The position numbers were made by a program, and so were the translations under genes. The notes under the pieces were generated by a model that made no database searches, was not told where the DNA came from, and worked only from the letters and a program-made list of their open reading frames with translations. A DNA stretch of 64,000 nt from Synechococcus sp. WH 8020 (GTDB lineage: Bacteria; Cyanobacteriota; Cyanobacteriia; PCC-6307; Cyanobiaceae): contig NZ_CP011941.1 in the NCBI RefSeq assembly GCF_001040845.1, forward strand, positions 1,706,728 through 1,770,727. The letters run 5' to 3'. Positions 52,887 to 61,899 of the stretch are shown piece after piece (position 1 is the first letter of the stretch; every line of letters starts with the position of its first letter).

Positions 52887-53123
52887 ATGACGATCATGTC
52901 CAACGCAGCTGCGCTGTACGCACGCATTGAGAATGATCAAAACCTCAGCAAGGGGTTATTCAGGCAGGCACTTCAAAATCCTTCAGGGGCCCTCGATTCC
53001 ATCTGCGAAATCGGCACTCAACTCAACTTGCCTGTCACGCTCCAAGAGGTGAAGGAACACATCAACAATCTCGACGATGAGATCACCAAGCAATGGCTGA
53101 TCAAGGCGAGGGGGGGGCTTTAA
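52887..53123 (+). CDS. Nif11-like protein ending in a double glycine
   Basis: A 78-residue protein with a Nif11-type helical region: ALYARIENDQNLSKGLFRQA and LQNPSGALDSICEIGTQLNL followed by PVTLQEVKEHINNLDDE. It ends KARGGL, so a GG pair lies just before the stop, as at the end of a RiPP leader, but only one residue follows. The GG is coded by a run of eight G. Nif11 leaders serve lanthipeptide-type peptides; no modifying enzyme is nearby, so this may be a leader-like protein without a core. It overlaps the converging gene by 23 bases. Confidence 0.68.
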   Translation: MTIMSNAAALYARIENDQNLSKGLFRQALQNPSGALDSICEIGTQLNLPVTLQEVKEHINNLDDEITKQWLIKARGGL

Positions 53124-53304
53124 TGCCTTCTGCTTCATTGGAGTCCTTGGACTCCAATGATTGGCCAGAGGGCGCGAAGGCTGGCTTGGGTGCAGAACGT
53201 TCTCGCACTCCGCCGCCGCCTGCCCAACTAAAAAACAACCAATAACTAATCACGGCAAGACCGGCTGCCACCACAAGGGCCGTGACTTGCTCCAGTCGAC
53301 GCAT
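53101..53304 (-). CDS. Small single-helix membrane protein
   Basis: From ATG 53304 the 67-residue product has one hydrophobic helix (VTALVVAAGLAVISYWLFFSWAGGG) and a polar Ser/Pro/Ala-rich tail (KPAFAPSGQSLESKDSNE). A longer frame reaches 53376 but would overlap the ABC-F gene. No family recognised. It is convergent with the Nif11-like gene and divergent from the ABC-F gene. Confidence 0.6.
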   Translation of the reverse strand: MRRLEQVTALVVAAGLAVISYWLFFSWAGGGGVRERSAPKPAFAPSGQSLESKDSNEAEGIKAPPSP

Positions 53305-53379
53305 TAAGCCTGCTCCCAGCTCCAGCAGTCTGCCTGGAAACCCCGACACGGGATGATGGGTTTTCCCTGCCTCCACTCC

Positions 53380-55104
53380 GTGCTGCGACTTGAGCGAGTC
53401 GGCAAGATTTATCCCACCGGAGAAGTTCTGCGGGATGTGACCTGGGAGGTCAAACCCGGAGACCGCATCGGCCTTGTTGGCGTGAATGGAGCAGGGAAAT
53501 CAACCCAGCTAAGGCTGATTGCTGGCATGGAAGAAGCCAGCAGTGGCCAAATCGTGAAACAAGGCGAGCCAAAAATCGCTTACCTGCAGCAAGAATTCGA
53601 TGTCGACCCCAGCCGCACGGTGAGAGAAGAGCTGTTTCAAGCCTTTGGCGAGGCCGCCATCGTGCTGGGCAAACAAAAAAAAGTTGAATTGGAGATGGCG
53701 GCCGAACGCGCGGCGCTCGATCCCGATCATCTCGACGAGCTCATTCACGAACTAGGGCGACTGCAGACCCGGTTTGAAGGACTGCATGGCTACGAGCTCG
53801 ATGCACGAATCGACAAATTGCTCCCCACCATCGGATTCAAACTCGAGGAGGCAGACCGCCTGGTCTCGGACTACTCCGGCGGCTGGCAAATGCGACTGGC
53901 ACTGGGAAAAATCCTCCTTCAAGACCCTGATCTTCTTCTCTTAGACGAGCCAACCAACCATCTCGACGTCGAAACGATTCAGTGGCTCGAGGGATATCTC
54001 ATCGAACAAAAGGCGGCATTGGTCGTGATCAGTCATGACCGTACGTTTCTGGATCGTGTCTGCAATCAAATTGTGAGCACGGAGCGAGGCGTCTCGAGGG
54101 CCTACCTGGGCAATTACACCTCGCACCTCGAACAAAAAGCACTCGAGCAAGAAGCCTCACAAGCAGCCTTTGAACGGCAGCAGAAAGAGATCGCAACCCA
54201 ACAGGCCTACATCGATCGCTTCCGTGCCAGTGCAACGCGCAGCACCCAGGCCAAAAGCCGAGAAAAGCAGCTGGACAAGGTGGAGAGAGTGGATGCCCCG
54301 GTTGAGTCGGTGAGCGGACCCAGCTTCCGCTTTCCCCCCGCACCACGATCTGGTGCACAGGTGGCTGTCATCGACAACTTGACCCATTGCTACGGGGAAA
54401 ACATCCTTTTCATGGAAGCTGATCTCGAAATCGAGAGAGGTGATCGGATCGCCTTTGTGGGTCCCAACGGAGCCGGAAAGTCCACCCTGCTCCGATTGAT
54501 CATGGGCGTCGAAACTCCTGATGAAGGTTCAGCAAGACTCGGGGAGCACAACATCGTTGCCAGCTATTTCGAACAAAACCAGGCAGAAGCCCTTGATCTC
54601 ACCAAAACGGTGATTGAGACCATGTTCGAAGCCGTTCCTGATTGGACACAAACTCAAGTGCGCTCATTACTGGGGAGTTTCTGTTTCAGTAACGACAGTG
54701 TTTTCAAGGAGGTTGCCAAACTTAGTGGCGGAGAGAAAGCACGCCTTGCCCTTGCCCTGATGTTGCTCAGTCCCTGCAATTTACTGGTTCTCGATGAGCC
54801 GACAAACCATCTCGATATTCCTGCGAAACAGATGCTTGAAGACGCACTATGCGACTACGAAGGAGCCGCTTTACTGGTATCGCATGACCGTTACTTCATC
54901 TCACGTGTAGCCAACAAAATCGTGGAAATTCGCGATGGTGAGCTCGTGACATATCTGGGAAATTACGCTTACTACCAAGATAAAAAGGCTGAGGAAAGGG
55001 CTGAAGCCGAGACCAAGCGACTGATTGCCGAGAAAGAAGCCAAGCGCAAAGCGAATCAGGCAAAGCAAAAAGAGCGTGCTTCCCGCAAAAAAAACGCTGC
55101 TTAG
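53380..55104 (+). CDS. ABC-F family ATPase (Uup/EttA-like)
   Basis: ABC-F proteins act on ribosomes rather than in transport. The 574-residue product has two ABC domains: Walker A GVNGAGKSTQLRLIAG with signature SGGWQMRLALGKIL, and GPNGAGKSTLLRLIMG with signature LSGGEKARLALALMLL; both Walker B segments read LLLDEPTNHLD or LVLDEPTNHLD. A charged linker (residues ~240-300) joins them. The tail (KEAKRKANQAKQKERASRK) is basic. No membrane segments. I chose GTG 53380 (VLRLERVGKIYPTGE). Confidence 0.93.
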   Translation: MLRLERVGKIYPTGEVLRDVTWEVKPGDRIGLVGVNGAGKSTQLRLIAGMEEASSGQIVKQGEPKIAYLQQEFDVDPSRTVREELFQAFGEAAIVLGKQKKVELEMAAERAALDPDHLDELIHELGRLQTRFEGLHGYELDARIDKLLPTIGFKLEEADRLVSDYSGGWQMRLALGKILLQDPDLLLLDEPTNHLDVETIQWLEGYLIEQKAALVVISHDRTFLDRVCNQIVSTERGVSRAYLGNYTSHLEQKALEQEASQAAFERQQKEIATQQAYIDRFRASATRSTQAKSREKQLDKVERVDAPVESVSGPSFRFPPAPRSGAQVAVIDNLTHCYGENILFMEADLEIERGDRIAFVGPNGAGKSTLLRLIMGVETPDEGSARLGEHNIVASYFEQNQAEALDLTKTVIETMFEAVPDWTQTQVRSLLGSFCFSNDSVFKEVAKLSGGEKARLALALMLLSPCNLLVLDEPTNHLDIPAKQMLEDALCDYEGAALLVSHDRYFISRVANKIVEIRDGELVTYLGNYAYYQDKKAEERAEAETKRLIAEKEAKRKANQAKQKERASRKKNAA

Positions 55105-55272
55105 CCAGGGTTCTCAGCAGTCGCAAGATGAAACTTCACACTTGCTTAGGCAGGAAAACTCATTTCTCTTTACCAGTTCAGACGGTGTGGATAAGCTGAC
55201 ATCACTGATCCCCAGTCGGCTATGAACAACACGCAAGCACGTCATGTCACTGCCGCTGGGACACCTTCGTCC

Positions 55273-55407
55273 ATGACTGAAAGCGCTGAGCATGCACAGG
55301 CTTGGGACGCCGTCGAGACCTATTTCGAGTGCATCACAACTTGCTCACTCGATGATGGCGAATGCATCACCCGTTGCGTAGAGCAACTCAAAGACACCGA
55401 CGGCTAA
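55273..55407 (+). CDS. Small protein with paired cysteines
   Basis: A 44-residue protein from ATG 55273 (MTESAEHAQAWDAVETYFEC). Three cysteines lie close together in CITTCSLDDGECITRC, with a fourth: C-x3-C-x6-C-x3-C, spacing that suits disulfides in a helical hairpin (CHCH-like) or metal binding. The frame is open to an upstream ATG at 55222, but the conserved-looking part starts here. No named family. It stands alone between ABC-F and htrA. Confidence 0.6.
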   Translation: MTESAEHAQAWDAVETYFECITTCSLDDGECITRCVEQLKDTDG

Positions 55408-55428
55408 ATGTTAAATACGAGATAACTA

Positions 55429-56547
55429 TCAACGCAAAGATGTCATCTCAATGGGCGTAATTGCAAGCGTCATACGTTTACCAGACCGCATTACTTCAAG
55501 ATTCAAGGGTCGATCCACTCCATGTCGATCGATCTCCGAAACAACTTCAGAGGGATTACTGATCGATTGACCATTGATTGACACGATCACGTCATCAACT
55601 CGCAAGTTTCCACGATCGGCGGGGCCACCTGGGACGACTGATCGAATCACAGCTCCAGGAGGAGCAGTTGCCCCTGGCCTGGGGGCAGGAACCGTTGAAA
55701 GCCCCACACCCACAATGGGGTGACTCGCCCTTCCCTGCTTGACGAGCTGACTGGCGATCGACCGTGCCCTATTGATGGGAATTGCAAAACCGAGACCTGC
55801 CCCTGGTCCTGACCGCACGAGGGTATTGATTCCAATCACATCACCACGGGCGTTCAACAACGGGCCACCCGAATTACCAGGGTTAATCGCAGCGTCTGTC
55901 TGGATGAGATCAAGACGCTTTCCTGAAATGCCCAGTTGTGACATGTTGCGATTGAGGTTGCTGACAATTCCCATCGTCACTGTGTTCTCAAGGCCAAAGG
56001 GATTGCCCACAGCGATAGCCCAATCCCCCACCTGAAGACGATCTGAATTGCCCAAGGGAGCCGTAGGCCATGGCCCTTTTGTTTCCAACTGCACAACGGC
56101 CAAGTCGGTTAGAGAGTCCTGCCCAATCACCCGACCAGCGACACGTCTGCCATCAGGCAGTCCCACTGTTACTCGATCCGCATTCTCCACGACATGAGCG
56201 TTGGTAAGAACCAAGCCTTGTTCATCAAAAATCACGCCACTGCCCTGCCCCCGCTCAACCCTTGAACGCGGAGCCGATTGAGATTGCATCCCAAAAAAGC
56301 GGCGGAGGAATGGATCCGCCATCAAGCTCCGAGGCAGTCCATTTCCAACCGACGCCCTGACAGTTCGCTGCGTTTCAAGAGTGACAACAGCCGGTCCGCT
56401 GCGCGCAACAGCTTGCGCAACGAACGAGGTCGGCGCAACGGCCTGTGCAGCCCCTGCGGCGAAGACTCGAGGCGGTTGCATCAGCATCCCGGGGAACGTC
56501 AATGCACCAGCGCAAACCAATGGGAGCAAAGGATTAGACACCGCCAT
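55429..56547 (-). CDS. HtrA/DegP-type serine protease with PDZ domain
   Basis: Periplasmic or thylakoid-lumen protease. The 372-residue protein has a signal peptide (LLPLVCAGALTFPGMLM). The catalytic triad appears as LTNAHVV (His), SLTDLAVVQLE (Asp) and NPGNSGGPLLNARGDVIG (Ser). A PDZ domain covers residues ~275-365 (GNLRVDDVIVSINGQSISNP). One PDZ only, as in DegS/HhoA types. It removes damaged proteins under light or heat stress. Confidence 0.93.
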   Translation of the reverse strand: MAVSNPLLPLVCAGALTFPGMLMQPPRVFAAGAAQAVAPTSFVAQAVARSGPAVVTLETQRTVRASVGNGLPRSLMADPFLRRFFGMQSQSAPRSRVERGQGSGVIFDEQGLVLTNAHVVENADRVTVGLPDGRRVAGRVIGQDSLTDLAVVQLETKGPWPTAPLGNSDRLQVGDWAIAVGNPFGLENTVTMGIVSNLNRNMSQLGISGKRLDLIQTDAAINPGNSGGPLLNARGDVIGINTLVRSGPGAGLGFAIPINRARSIASQLVKQGRASHPIVGVGLSTVPAPRPGATAPPGAVIRSVVPGGPADRGNLRVDDVIVSINGQSISNPSEVVSEIDRHGVDRPLNLEVMRSGKRMTLAITPIEMTSLR

Positions 56548-56734
56548 GGCCGCGATTTCATCAATGTGATGAGTCCCATGACCTTAGGCATTGAATTCCT
56601 ACAAAAACAGACCCATGTCCGGCGATTTCATGACTGGATACGACCGGGGTCCGCCAAATCAACGTCCGTTTGCCCAAAAGGAGCGATGATGGATTGGATG
56701 GTTCGGCCCATCTCCGAGTTCTGCGGTGATTGCC

Positions 56735-56995
56735 ATGTTCAGCAGCCTGTTTCCTTTTGTCTATGGACTGATCTTCATCATCCTGTTGTGGCAAGCCTTT
56801 CGCGTGATGGGACGTGGATTCAATGCTGCCGGCAAACCTTTTGTGGCTGAGAAAGTCGTCGACCGGACAGGTCGGCTGACGATTCATCCTGAGCTCCTTG
56901 ATGGAGACGGACGCCTCACGGAGGAGGATCTTTTGACCGTGCGATTTGGCGGCGATAGTGAACCTCCAAATCCAACTTCGAACCCCAGTGAATAA
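56735..56995 (+). CDS. DUF2973 family membrane protein
   Basis: An 86-residue protein with one N-terminal helix (LFPFVYGLIFIILLWQAF) followed by the DUF2973 part: RVMGRGFNAAGKPF, VVDRTGRLTIHPELLDGDGRLTEEDLLTVRF. The repeated TIHPE..DGDGR..EEDLL pattern is typical. Function is unknown; the family is limited to cyanobacteria. It diverges from htrA. Confidence 0.82.
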   Translation: MFSSLFPFVYGLIFIILLWQAFRVMGRGFNAAGKPFVAEKVVDRTGRLTIHPELLDGDGRLTEEDLLTVRFGGDSEPPNPTSNPSE

Positions 56996-57052
56996 GTTGG
57001 GTTGATGGCAACTGCTTGAGTTGTCCTATTGACTCGTAAAGGGGACTCCTAG

Positions 57053-57436
57053 GTGGATCAACGAACACGGATTGTGGCTGCGGTAATCAAATCCGTGAAA
57101 CTGCCGCCCCGCTTCCGCTTAAGGCTGTTGAAAGAAGATCCTGTTCGCCTTGAACTCAGCCTGACTCCTGCCTACGGGAAAGACCCCATTCAGGTGGGAC
57201 TGGTCGAATCGTTGGATCTAGTGGCGCGCCGAGATCGGGAAGGCCGCATTCCACGAGATCTACAGGGCACATGGGACTGGACTGTGCGTCATCGCGATGT
57301 CAGCACGGGCGGCTGGAACCCCTATCTCAAGGAGGCATTGCAAACCATGTTTGAAACAGGGCTCCCCGCCATTGTTTATGAAGAGCTCACGGGAGAGGAA
57401 TACCACCCTGTTGACGGCGCACGTCACATTCGCTGA
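57053..57436 (+). CDS. Conserved-type hypothetical protein
   Basis: A 127-residue soluble protein starting with GTG (VDQRTRIVAAVIKSVKLPPRF). Mixed alpha/beta character: RLELSLTPAYGKDPIQVGLV, DLQGTWDWTVRHRDVSTGGW and a C-terminal EELTGEEYHPVDGARHI. No motif is recognised. It follows the DUF2973 gene by 57 bases on the same strand. Confidence 0.65.
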   Translation: MDQRTRIVAAVIKSVKLPPRFRLRLLKEDPVRLELSLTPAYGKDPIQVGLVESLDLVARRDREGRIPRDLQGTWDWTVRHRDVSTGGWNPYLKEALQTMFETGLPAIVYEELTGEEYHPVDGARHIR

Positions 57437-57536
57437 CGCCTGATTTAGGGAAGTTGTGAAGCACTGCAAACAGGACGTGAGAATCCTCCCTGAGCTCAGC
57501 TAAACATGAATTCAACTCGGCCTTAAGGTTTTCTTC

Positions 57537-57641
57537 ATGGCCTCCATGTCAGTTCGCTTTGGTCCACTGGTGCGCCTCTTGGCTGCCCTCGGAGCTCTCA
57601 GCAGTATTTTGCTCGTTGGGATGATTAACCTTTTCCCATAA
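57537..57641 (+). CDS. 34-residue single-helix membrane peptide
   Basis: ORF from ATG 57537: MASMSVRFGPLVRLLAALGA followed by LSSILLVGMINLFP. It has a short basic start and one membrane helix, as in small photosystem or NDH-1 subunits, but I cannot match a named one. A second ATG at codon 4 is possible. It ends 12 bases before the hrpB start. Confidence 0.5.
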   Translation: MASMSVRFGPLVRLLAALGALSSILLVGMINLFP

Positions 57642-57653
57642 GGGCGAGCATCA

Positions 57654-60212
57654 TTGGGCGAGTTCCCGATCGATCCCTTACTGCCAAGGCTGCGAGCCAG
57701 TCTTGTTCCAGGTGCCACGGTCTTACTGCAATCTCCGCCGGGTGCCGGCAAAACAACCAGGGTGCCCTTGGCACTGCTTGGAGAGGTTGCAGGGACGGAT
57801 CCCCTGCCGGGCCGTTCCCTCATGCTTGAGCCCAGGCGACTTGCCGCAAGGGCTGCAGCAACCAGGCTCGCGATCAGCCTGAACGAACCGCTTGGGGAAC
57901 GCGTGGGCTATTCCGTGCGAAACGAGCAAAAACGCTCCTCTCGTACGAGGATCGAAGCGATGACGGATGGGCTTTTCCTCCGTCGACTCCAAAACGATCC
58001 GGAGCTCACAGGGATCAACTGCGTGATCTTTGATGAATTCCATGAGCGCAGTCGAAATAGTGAATTAGCGCTTGCCTTGGTTCGGGAAGCGCAGGAGCTC
58101 CTCAGGCCTGATCTCTGCCTGCTGCTGATGTCGGCGACGCTTGATCTAACCAACCTGCGCAGCCAATTACCTCATGCGCAGGTTCTCACGAGCGAAGGGA
58201 AGGCCTTCCCAGTTGAGACGCAACACCTCTCACCCCGACCGAATGAACCTCTCGAGGGACGCGTTCTACGGGCGATTGAGCAGGAGATGACCCACCTGCT
58301 TGGCACACAAGACGGTGGACATCATCCATCCACCGTCTTGGTTTTCCTGCCTGGAGTCCGTGAGATTGAGCGTTGCCGGCAACGTTTAAGCAAGTCAGAC
58401 CTGCTGAACCATTGGGAGGTCATCGCCCTCCATGGAAGGCAATCCCTCGCCGAACAGGGACGAGCCCTGAAGCCTTGCAACCACGAGCGGGACGGACGCG
58501 TGATTTTGGCAACGTCCATCGCCGAAAGCTCCCTCACCCTGGATGGTGTTCGCCTCGTGATCGATTGCGGACTCACGCGGCACACCCAATTTGATCCTGG
58601 GACAGGAATGGAGGGACTGATCACCGTGCCGGCAAGTCAGGCCAGCGCTGATCAGCGACGAGGCCGTGCTGGACGGCAACAGGCCGGTCGTTGCATCCGG
58701 CTTTGGTCTCCCGCTGAACAGCAACGACGGCCTGCCCATGACATTCCAGAGTTGCAGCGAGCTGACCCTCAACCCACCGTGCTGGATCTCGCTCTCTGGG
58801 GGGCTGGCTTAGGCGAAACATTGCCTTGGATCGAGCCCCCTCCGAGGGCCGCACTTCAGGAAGGCCGCAGGCAATTGCTTGAGCTAGGAGCCCTTAATTC
58901 AGAGGGACGCCCTACCGATATGGGGCAGAAACTGGCTCGATTTGGCGCCCATCCACGCCTGGGATTGATCCTTCTCCAAGCTCGTGCCTTGGGGAGACCG
59001 CAAGTTGGAGCAGACCTCGCCGCCATTCTCAATGAGCGTGATCTTCTAAGCCAGCACAACCACGGCAGTGACCTTTGGGCTCGCATGCTCTTGCTCCGCG
59101 ACCAGCGGAGCTCTTCGCGAATGCCAAGGGAGCGCACCGCAGCCGATCGCCTCAGGACAATTCTCGATCAGAGCCGTCGATGGCTGCAACAACTCGGTCA
59201 ATTTGATCAGGAGCAAGAGCCCCAAGGCATTGAGGCGACAGACGAGCAAATCGCAGCTCAGCTGGTTGCAACAGCTTTTCCTGAATGGATTGCAATGGCC
59301 CGTCCAGGACAACGCGGACAATTTTTGCTTCGCCAAGGCCGCGGTGCGGCTCTACAGGTCAGCGATCCACTGGATGGAGCGGAGGCACTTGCAATTGCAC
59401 AGCTCGACCTCGGTGACACCAGAGCCAAGATCCGACTGGCCCTCCCCCTCACAAAGCAATGGGTTAGGGACCTTGCCGATCAGAGCGGCCACTGGCAAGA
59501 GCGAGTGCTTTGGGACGAGCAAACCAAGCGGGTCAAAGCAGAGCGGGTCTTGCAGCTTGGTGCGCTGGAACTCGAGCGACAGACACAACCACAGGCGTCT
59601 TGTGAACGAAGTCGGGATGTCTTGATCCAGCAACTCCGCAAAGACGGACTAGCTGTACTTCCCTGGACCCAGCGCACAGAACAACTTCGCAGTCGTCTCG
59701 CTCTGGCCCACCAACGGCTGGGAGACCCATGGCCGCTTCGCACTCTCCAACACTTGGAGAAACATCCCCACACCTGGATTGCGGACACTTTGATGGATTG
59801 CAGAGGTTGGGACGACGTCAAGGAAGAGCAACTGATGGAAGCCCTTTGGGGTGATCTCGCCTGGTCGAACCGGCAGCAACTCGATCAGCTCTTACCAACG
59901 CAAATCAGAATCCCTTCAGGGCGCAACGCAGCTCTGAACTATCAAAATGACGACATTGTGCTGTCGGTCAAGCTGCAGGAAATGTTTGGCAGCCTCGAGG
60001 GACCGGCTGTTTTGAATGGCCAACTCGCTGTGACGATTGAATTGCTATCGCCCGCAGGGCGCCCACTTCAACGCACCCGCGACCTTGCTGGGTTCTGGCA
60101 AGGCAGCTACCAACAGGTGCGCAAGGAGATGCGCGGTCGCTATCCCAAGCATCCATGGCCGGAGGATCCGACGAATGCCGAGCCCACGGCCAAAAGGAAG
60201 GCCCGCCCCTGA
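57654..60212 (+). CDS. hrpB: ATP-dependent RNA helicase HrpB
   Basis: DEAH-type helicase. The 852-residue protein has motif I SPPGAGKTTRVP, motif II FDEFHERS, motif III LMSATLD and motif VI QRRGRAGR. The HrpB-specific C-terminal region covers residues ~620-830 (PLTKQWVRDLADQSGHW; LQEMFGSLEGPAVLNGQLAVTIELLSPAGRPLQRTRDLAGFW). The start is a TTG at 57654. Role in bacteria is unclear; it is likely an RNA-remodelling enzyme. Confidence 0.95.
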   Translation: MGEFPIDPLLPRLRASLVPGATVLLQSPPGAGKTTRVPLALLGEVAGTDPLPGRSLMLEPRRLAARAAATRLAISLNEPLGERVGYSVRNEQKRSSRTRIEAMTDGLFLRRLQNDPELTGINCVIFDEFHERSRNSELALALVREAQELLRPDLCLLLMSATLDLTNLRSQLPHAQVLTSEGKAFPVETQHLSPRPNEPLEGRVLRAIEQEMTHLLGTQDGGHHPSTVLVFLPGVREIERCRQRLSKSDLLNHWEVIALHGRQSLAEQGRALKPCNHERDGRVILATSIAESSLTLDGVRLVIDCGLTRHTQFDPGTGMEGLITVPASQASADQRRGRAGRQQAGRCIRLWSPAEQQRRPAHDIPELQRADPQPTVLDLALWGAGLGETLPWIEPPPRAALQEGRRQLLELGALNSEGRPTDMGQKLARFGAHPRLGLILLQARALGRPQVGADLAAILNERDLLSQHNHGSDLWARMLLLRDQRSSSRMPRERTAADRLRTILDQSRRWLQQLGQFDQEQEPQGIEATDEQIAAQLVATAFPEWIAMARPGQRGQFLLRQGRGAALQVSDPLDGAEALAIAQLDLGDTRAKIRLALPLTKQWVRDLADQSGHWQERVLWDEQTKRVKAERVLQLGALELERQTQPQASCERSRDVLIQQLRKDGLAVLPWTQRTEQLRSRLALAHQRLGDPWPLRTLQHLEKHPHTWIADTLMDCRGWDDVKEEQLMEALWGDLAWSNRQQLDQLLPTQIRIPSGRNAALNYQNDDIVLSVKLQEMFGSLEGPAVLNGQLAVTIELLSPAGRPLQRTRDLAGFWQGSYQQVRKEMRGRYPKHPWPEDPTNAEPTAKRKARP

Positions 60213-60300
60213 AGCGCGTTCCGATCGCCCGAAATGTATCCGAAGCAACAACCAAGGGAACACTAAGCTTTGTTAAGATATCGGGGTAATGGAGTTTTAA

Positions 60301-60444
60301 ATGACTGACACCTCATCTCGCTTCGGCTTCGTCAATTTTGCTGAGACCTGGAACGGCCGTCTTGCCATGCTTGGGTTCATCATCGGCCTGGGCACCGAGC
60401 TTCTCACCGGTCAAGGCATCCTGACCCAAATCGGCCTCGGCTGA
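60301..60444 (+). CDS. High-light-inducible protein, short form
   Basis: A 47-residue Hli protein: MTDTSSRFGFVNFAETWNGR followed by LAMLGFIIGLGTELLTGQGI. The core is AETWNGRLAMLGF, with the ExxNGR chlorophyll-binding motif and one helix. This is the minimal type found in picocyanobacteria. Upstream, TTAAGATAT may be part of a -10 region. A terminator follows closely, so it is transcribed alone. Confidence 0.93.
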   Translation: MTDTSSRFGFVNFAETWNGRLAMLGFIIGLGTELLTGQGILTQIGLG

Positions 60445-60479
60445 TTCGTTCAGAGCTAGCACCCAGTCCTAGCTTTCAG

Positions 60480-60507
60480 TCCCTCCACTCAACTGGGGGG
60501 ATTTTTT
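60480..60507 (+). terminator. Rho-independent terminator after hli
   Basis: CCCTCC (60481-60486) and GGGGGG (60495-60500) form a stem with one G-T pair around an eight-base loop, followed by ATTTTTT. Confidence 0.82.
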
Positions 60508-60555
60508 ATGGGAACCACTCACTAAGCCAAACTGGATCAATTCGCGCCGTTAGCA

Positions 60556-60732
60556 ATGCTTCCCTTCTTTGCTAGCAATCGCCGTGAAGGAGCCAGGCTG
60601 CTAAGCAGCATGCTTGTTTTACTAGCCATCGGGTTGACGCAGGTTCACAAGACGTGGGGAATCATCCTGAGCATCGTTTCTGGGATCGTCAGCATTTATT
60701 GGGGATTGGCATACCAACGTCTTGAGCGCTGA
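60556..60732 (+). CDS. Small two-helix membrane protein upstream of xseA
   Basis: A 58-residue protein: MLPFFASNRREGARLLSSML, then a helix VLLAIGLTQV, the polar turn HKTW and a second helix GIILSIVSGIVSIYWGLAY, ending QRLER. It overlaps the xseA TTG start by 11 bases, so the genes are coupled. No named family. The sequence has clear two-helix design and native codon use. Confidence 0.6.
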   Translation: MLPFFASNRREGARLLSSMLVLLAIGLTQVHKTWGIILSIVSGIVSIYWGLAYQRLER

Positions 60733-61894
60733 ATCACTTCCCACCTACTCCGTCCGCGAACTCAACAACGCGATCGGGGCTTTGCTGGATCGGGGTTTTG
60801 CGCCTCGGTTTGTCATCCAAGCAACAGCATCGAGGCCTCAAGTGAAGAAGGGGCATCTCTGGCTCACCTTGACTGATGGAGAGGCAAGCATCACTGCTGT
60901 GGCCTGGGCCTCAAAATTAAAACAATTGGATTTTGTTCCTGCAGATGGTGACGGAGTCACCGTGATTGGCAAGCTCAATTTCTGGTCAGCACGAGCGAGC
61001 CTTGCTGTTCAGGTTCTCGATATGAGGCCCAGCCTGACCACCGTGTTGCGTCGGTTTGAAACGGTCAAAGCACAATTGCTAGAGGAGGGCGTCATTGATC
61101 CCAGCCGGCGTCGAAGGTTGCCGGTCTATCCCAAACGATTAGCAGTCCTCACCAGCGTTCCAAGTTCAGCACTCGCAGACATGCTGCGTACAGCAGAAGA
61201 GCGATGGCCTTTGAGCGAGCTTCTTGTCGTTCCGATCCCCGTCCAAGGGGAGGTTTCGCCGATCATTTGCGGAGTTCTAAGTCGCCTTGCAAAACAACAT
61301 CATCAGCTCGGATTAGACGCAATCGTGATCGCCCGAGGAGGAGGAAGCCGAGAAGATTTGATGGTCTTTGATGATGCAGAGGTTTGCCGAACGTTGGCAA
61401 CCTTCCCTGTTCCGGTCGTGACAGGACTTGGGCATGAAGATGACCTCACCGTTGCTGACCTTGTGGCAGACCATCGAGCCGCAACGCCCACAGCCGCCAT
61501 GGTCACACTGATGCCGAGCAGAGAGTCGGCACAACAAACAATCATGCAACGACGCAGTCGCTTAAGTGAATACAAACGCTGGCGATTAGAGCAAGCCAAC
61601 TCTCGACTAAGAGATCGACATTTGCTGCTCCATGCACTTCGGCCTGCTGTAACCCTTCAACGTCGTCGAAATCAGTGGCAACAACGGCAGCAATTGTTGC
61701 GCGCTCTTTCACCCCAACGATGGCTCAATCGGGGGTTTGCGATGCTCAACACAACGAACGGCCAGCCCCTTCAAAGCATTGATGACATCAACATCAATGA
61801 ACAGCTACAAATCCTTCTCAAGGATGGTGTGATTCAGGCCGTCGCCAAAACCATTCAAGCGAATAAAGCATCGAACTCCCAAGCAACTCTTTAA
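60722..61894 (+). CDS. xseA: Exodeoxyribonuclease VII large subunit
   Basis: Large subunit of ExoVII, a single-strand DNA exonuclease. The 390-residue product has the N-terminal OB-fold (YSVRELNNAIGALLDRGF; HLWLTLTDGEASITAVAWAS) and the catalytic region (ARGGGSREDLMVFDDAEVCR; PVVTGLGHEDDLTVADLVADHRAATPTAA). A coiled-coil tail (QRRSRLSEYKRWRLEQANSRL) follows. Shorter than the E. coli enzyme (456). Start is a TTG at 60722. Confidence 0.94.
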   Translation: MSAESLPTYSVRELNNAIGALLDRGFAPRFVIQATASRPQVKKGHLWLTLTDGEASITAVAWASKLKQLDFVPADGDGVTVIGKLNFWSARASLAVQVLDMRPSLTTVLRRFETVKAQLLEEGVIDPSRRRRLPVYPKRLAVLTSVPSSALADMLRTAEERWPLSELLVVPIPVQGEVSPIICGVLSRLAKQHHQLGLDAIVIARGGGSREDLMVFDDAEVCRTLATFPVPVVTGLGHEDDLTVADLVADHRAATPTAAMVTLMPSRESAQQTIMQRRSRLSEYKRWRLEQANSRLRDRHLLLHALRPAVTLQRRRNQWQQRQQLLRALSPQRWLNRGFAMLNTTNGQPLQSIDDININEQLQILLKDGVIQAVAKTIQANKASNSQATL

Positions 61895-61899
61895 CTGCC

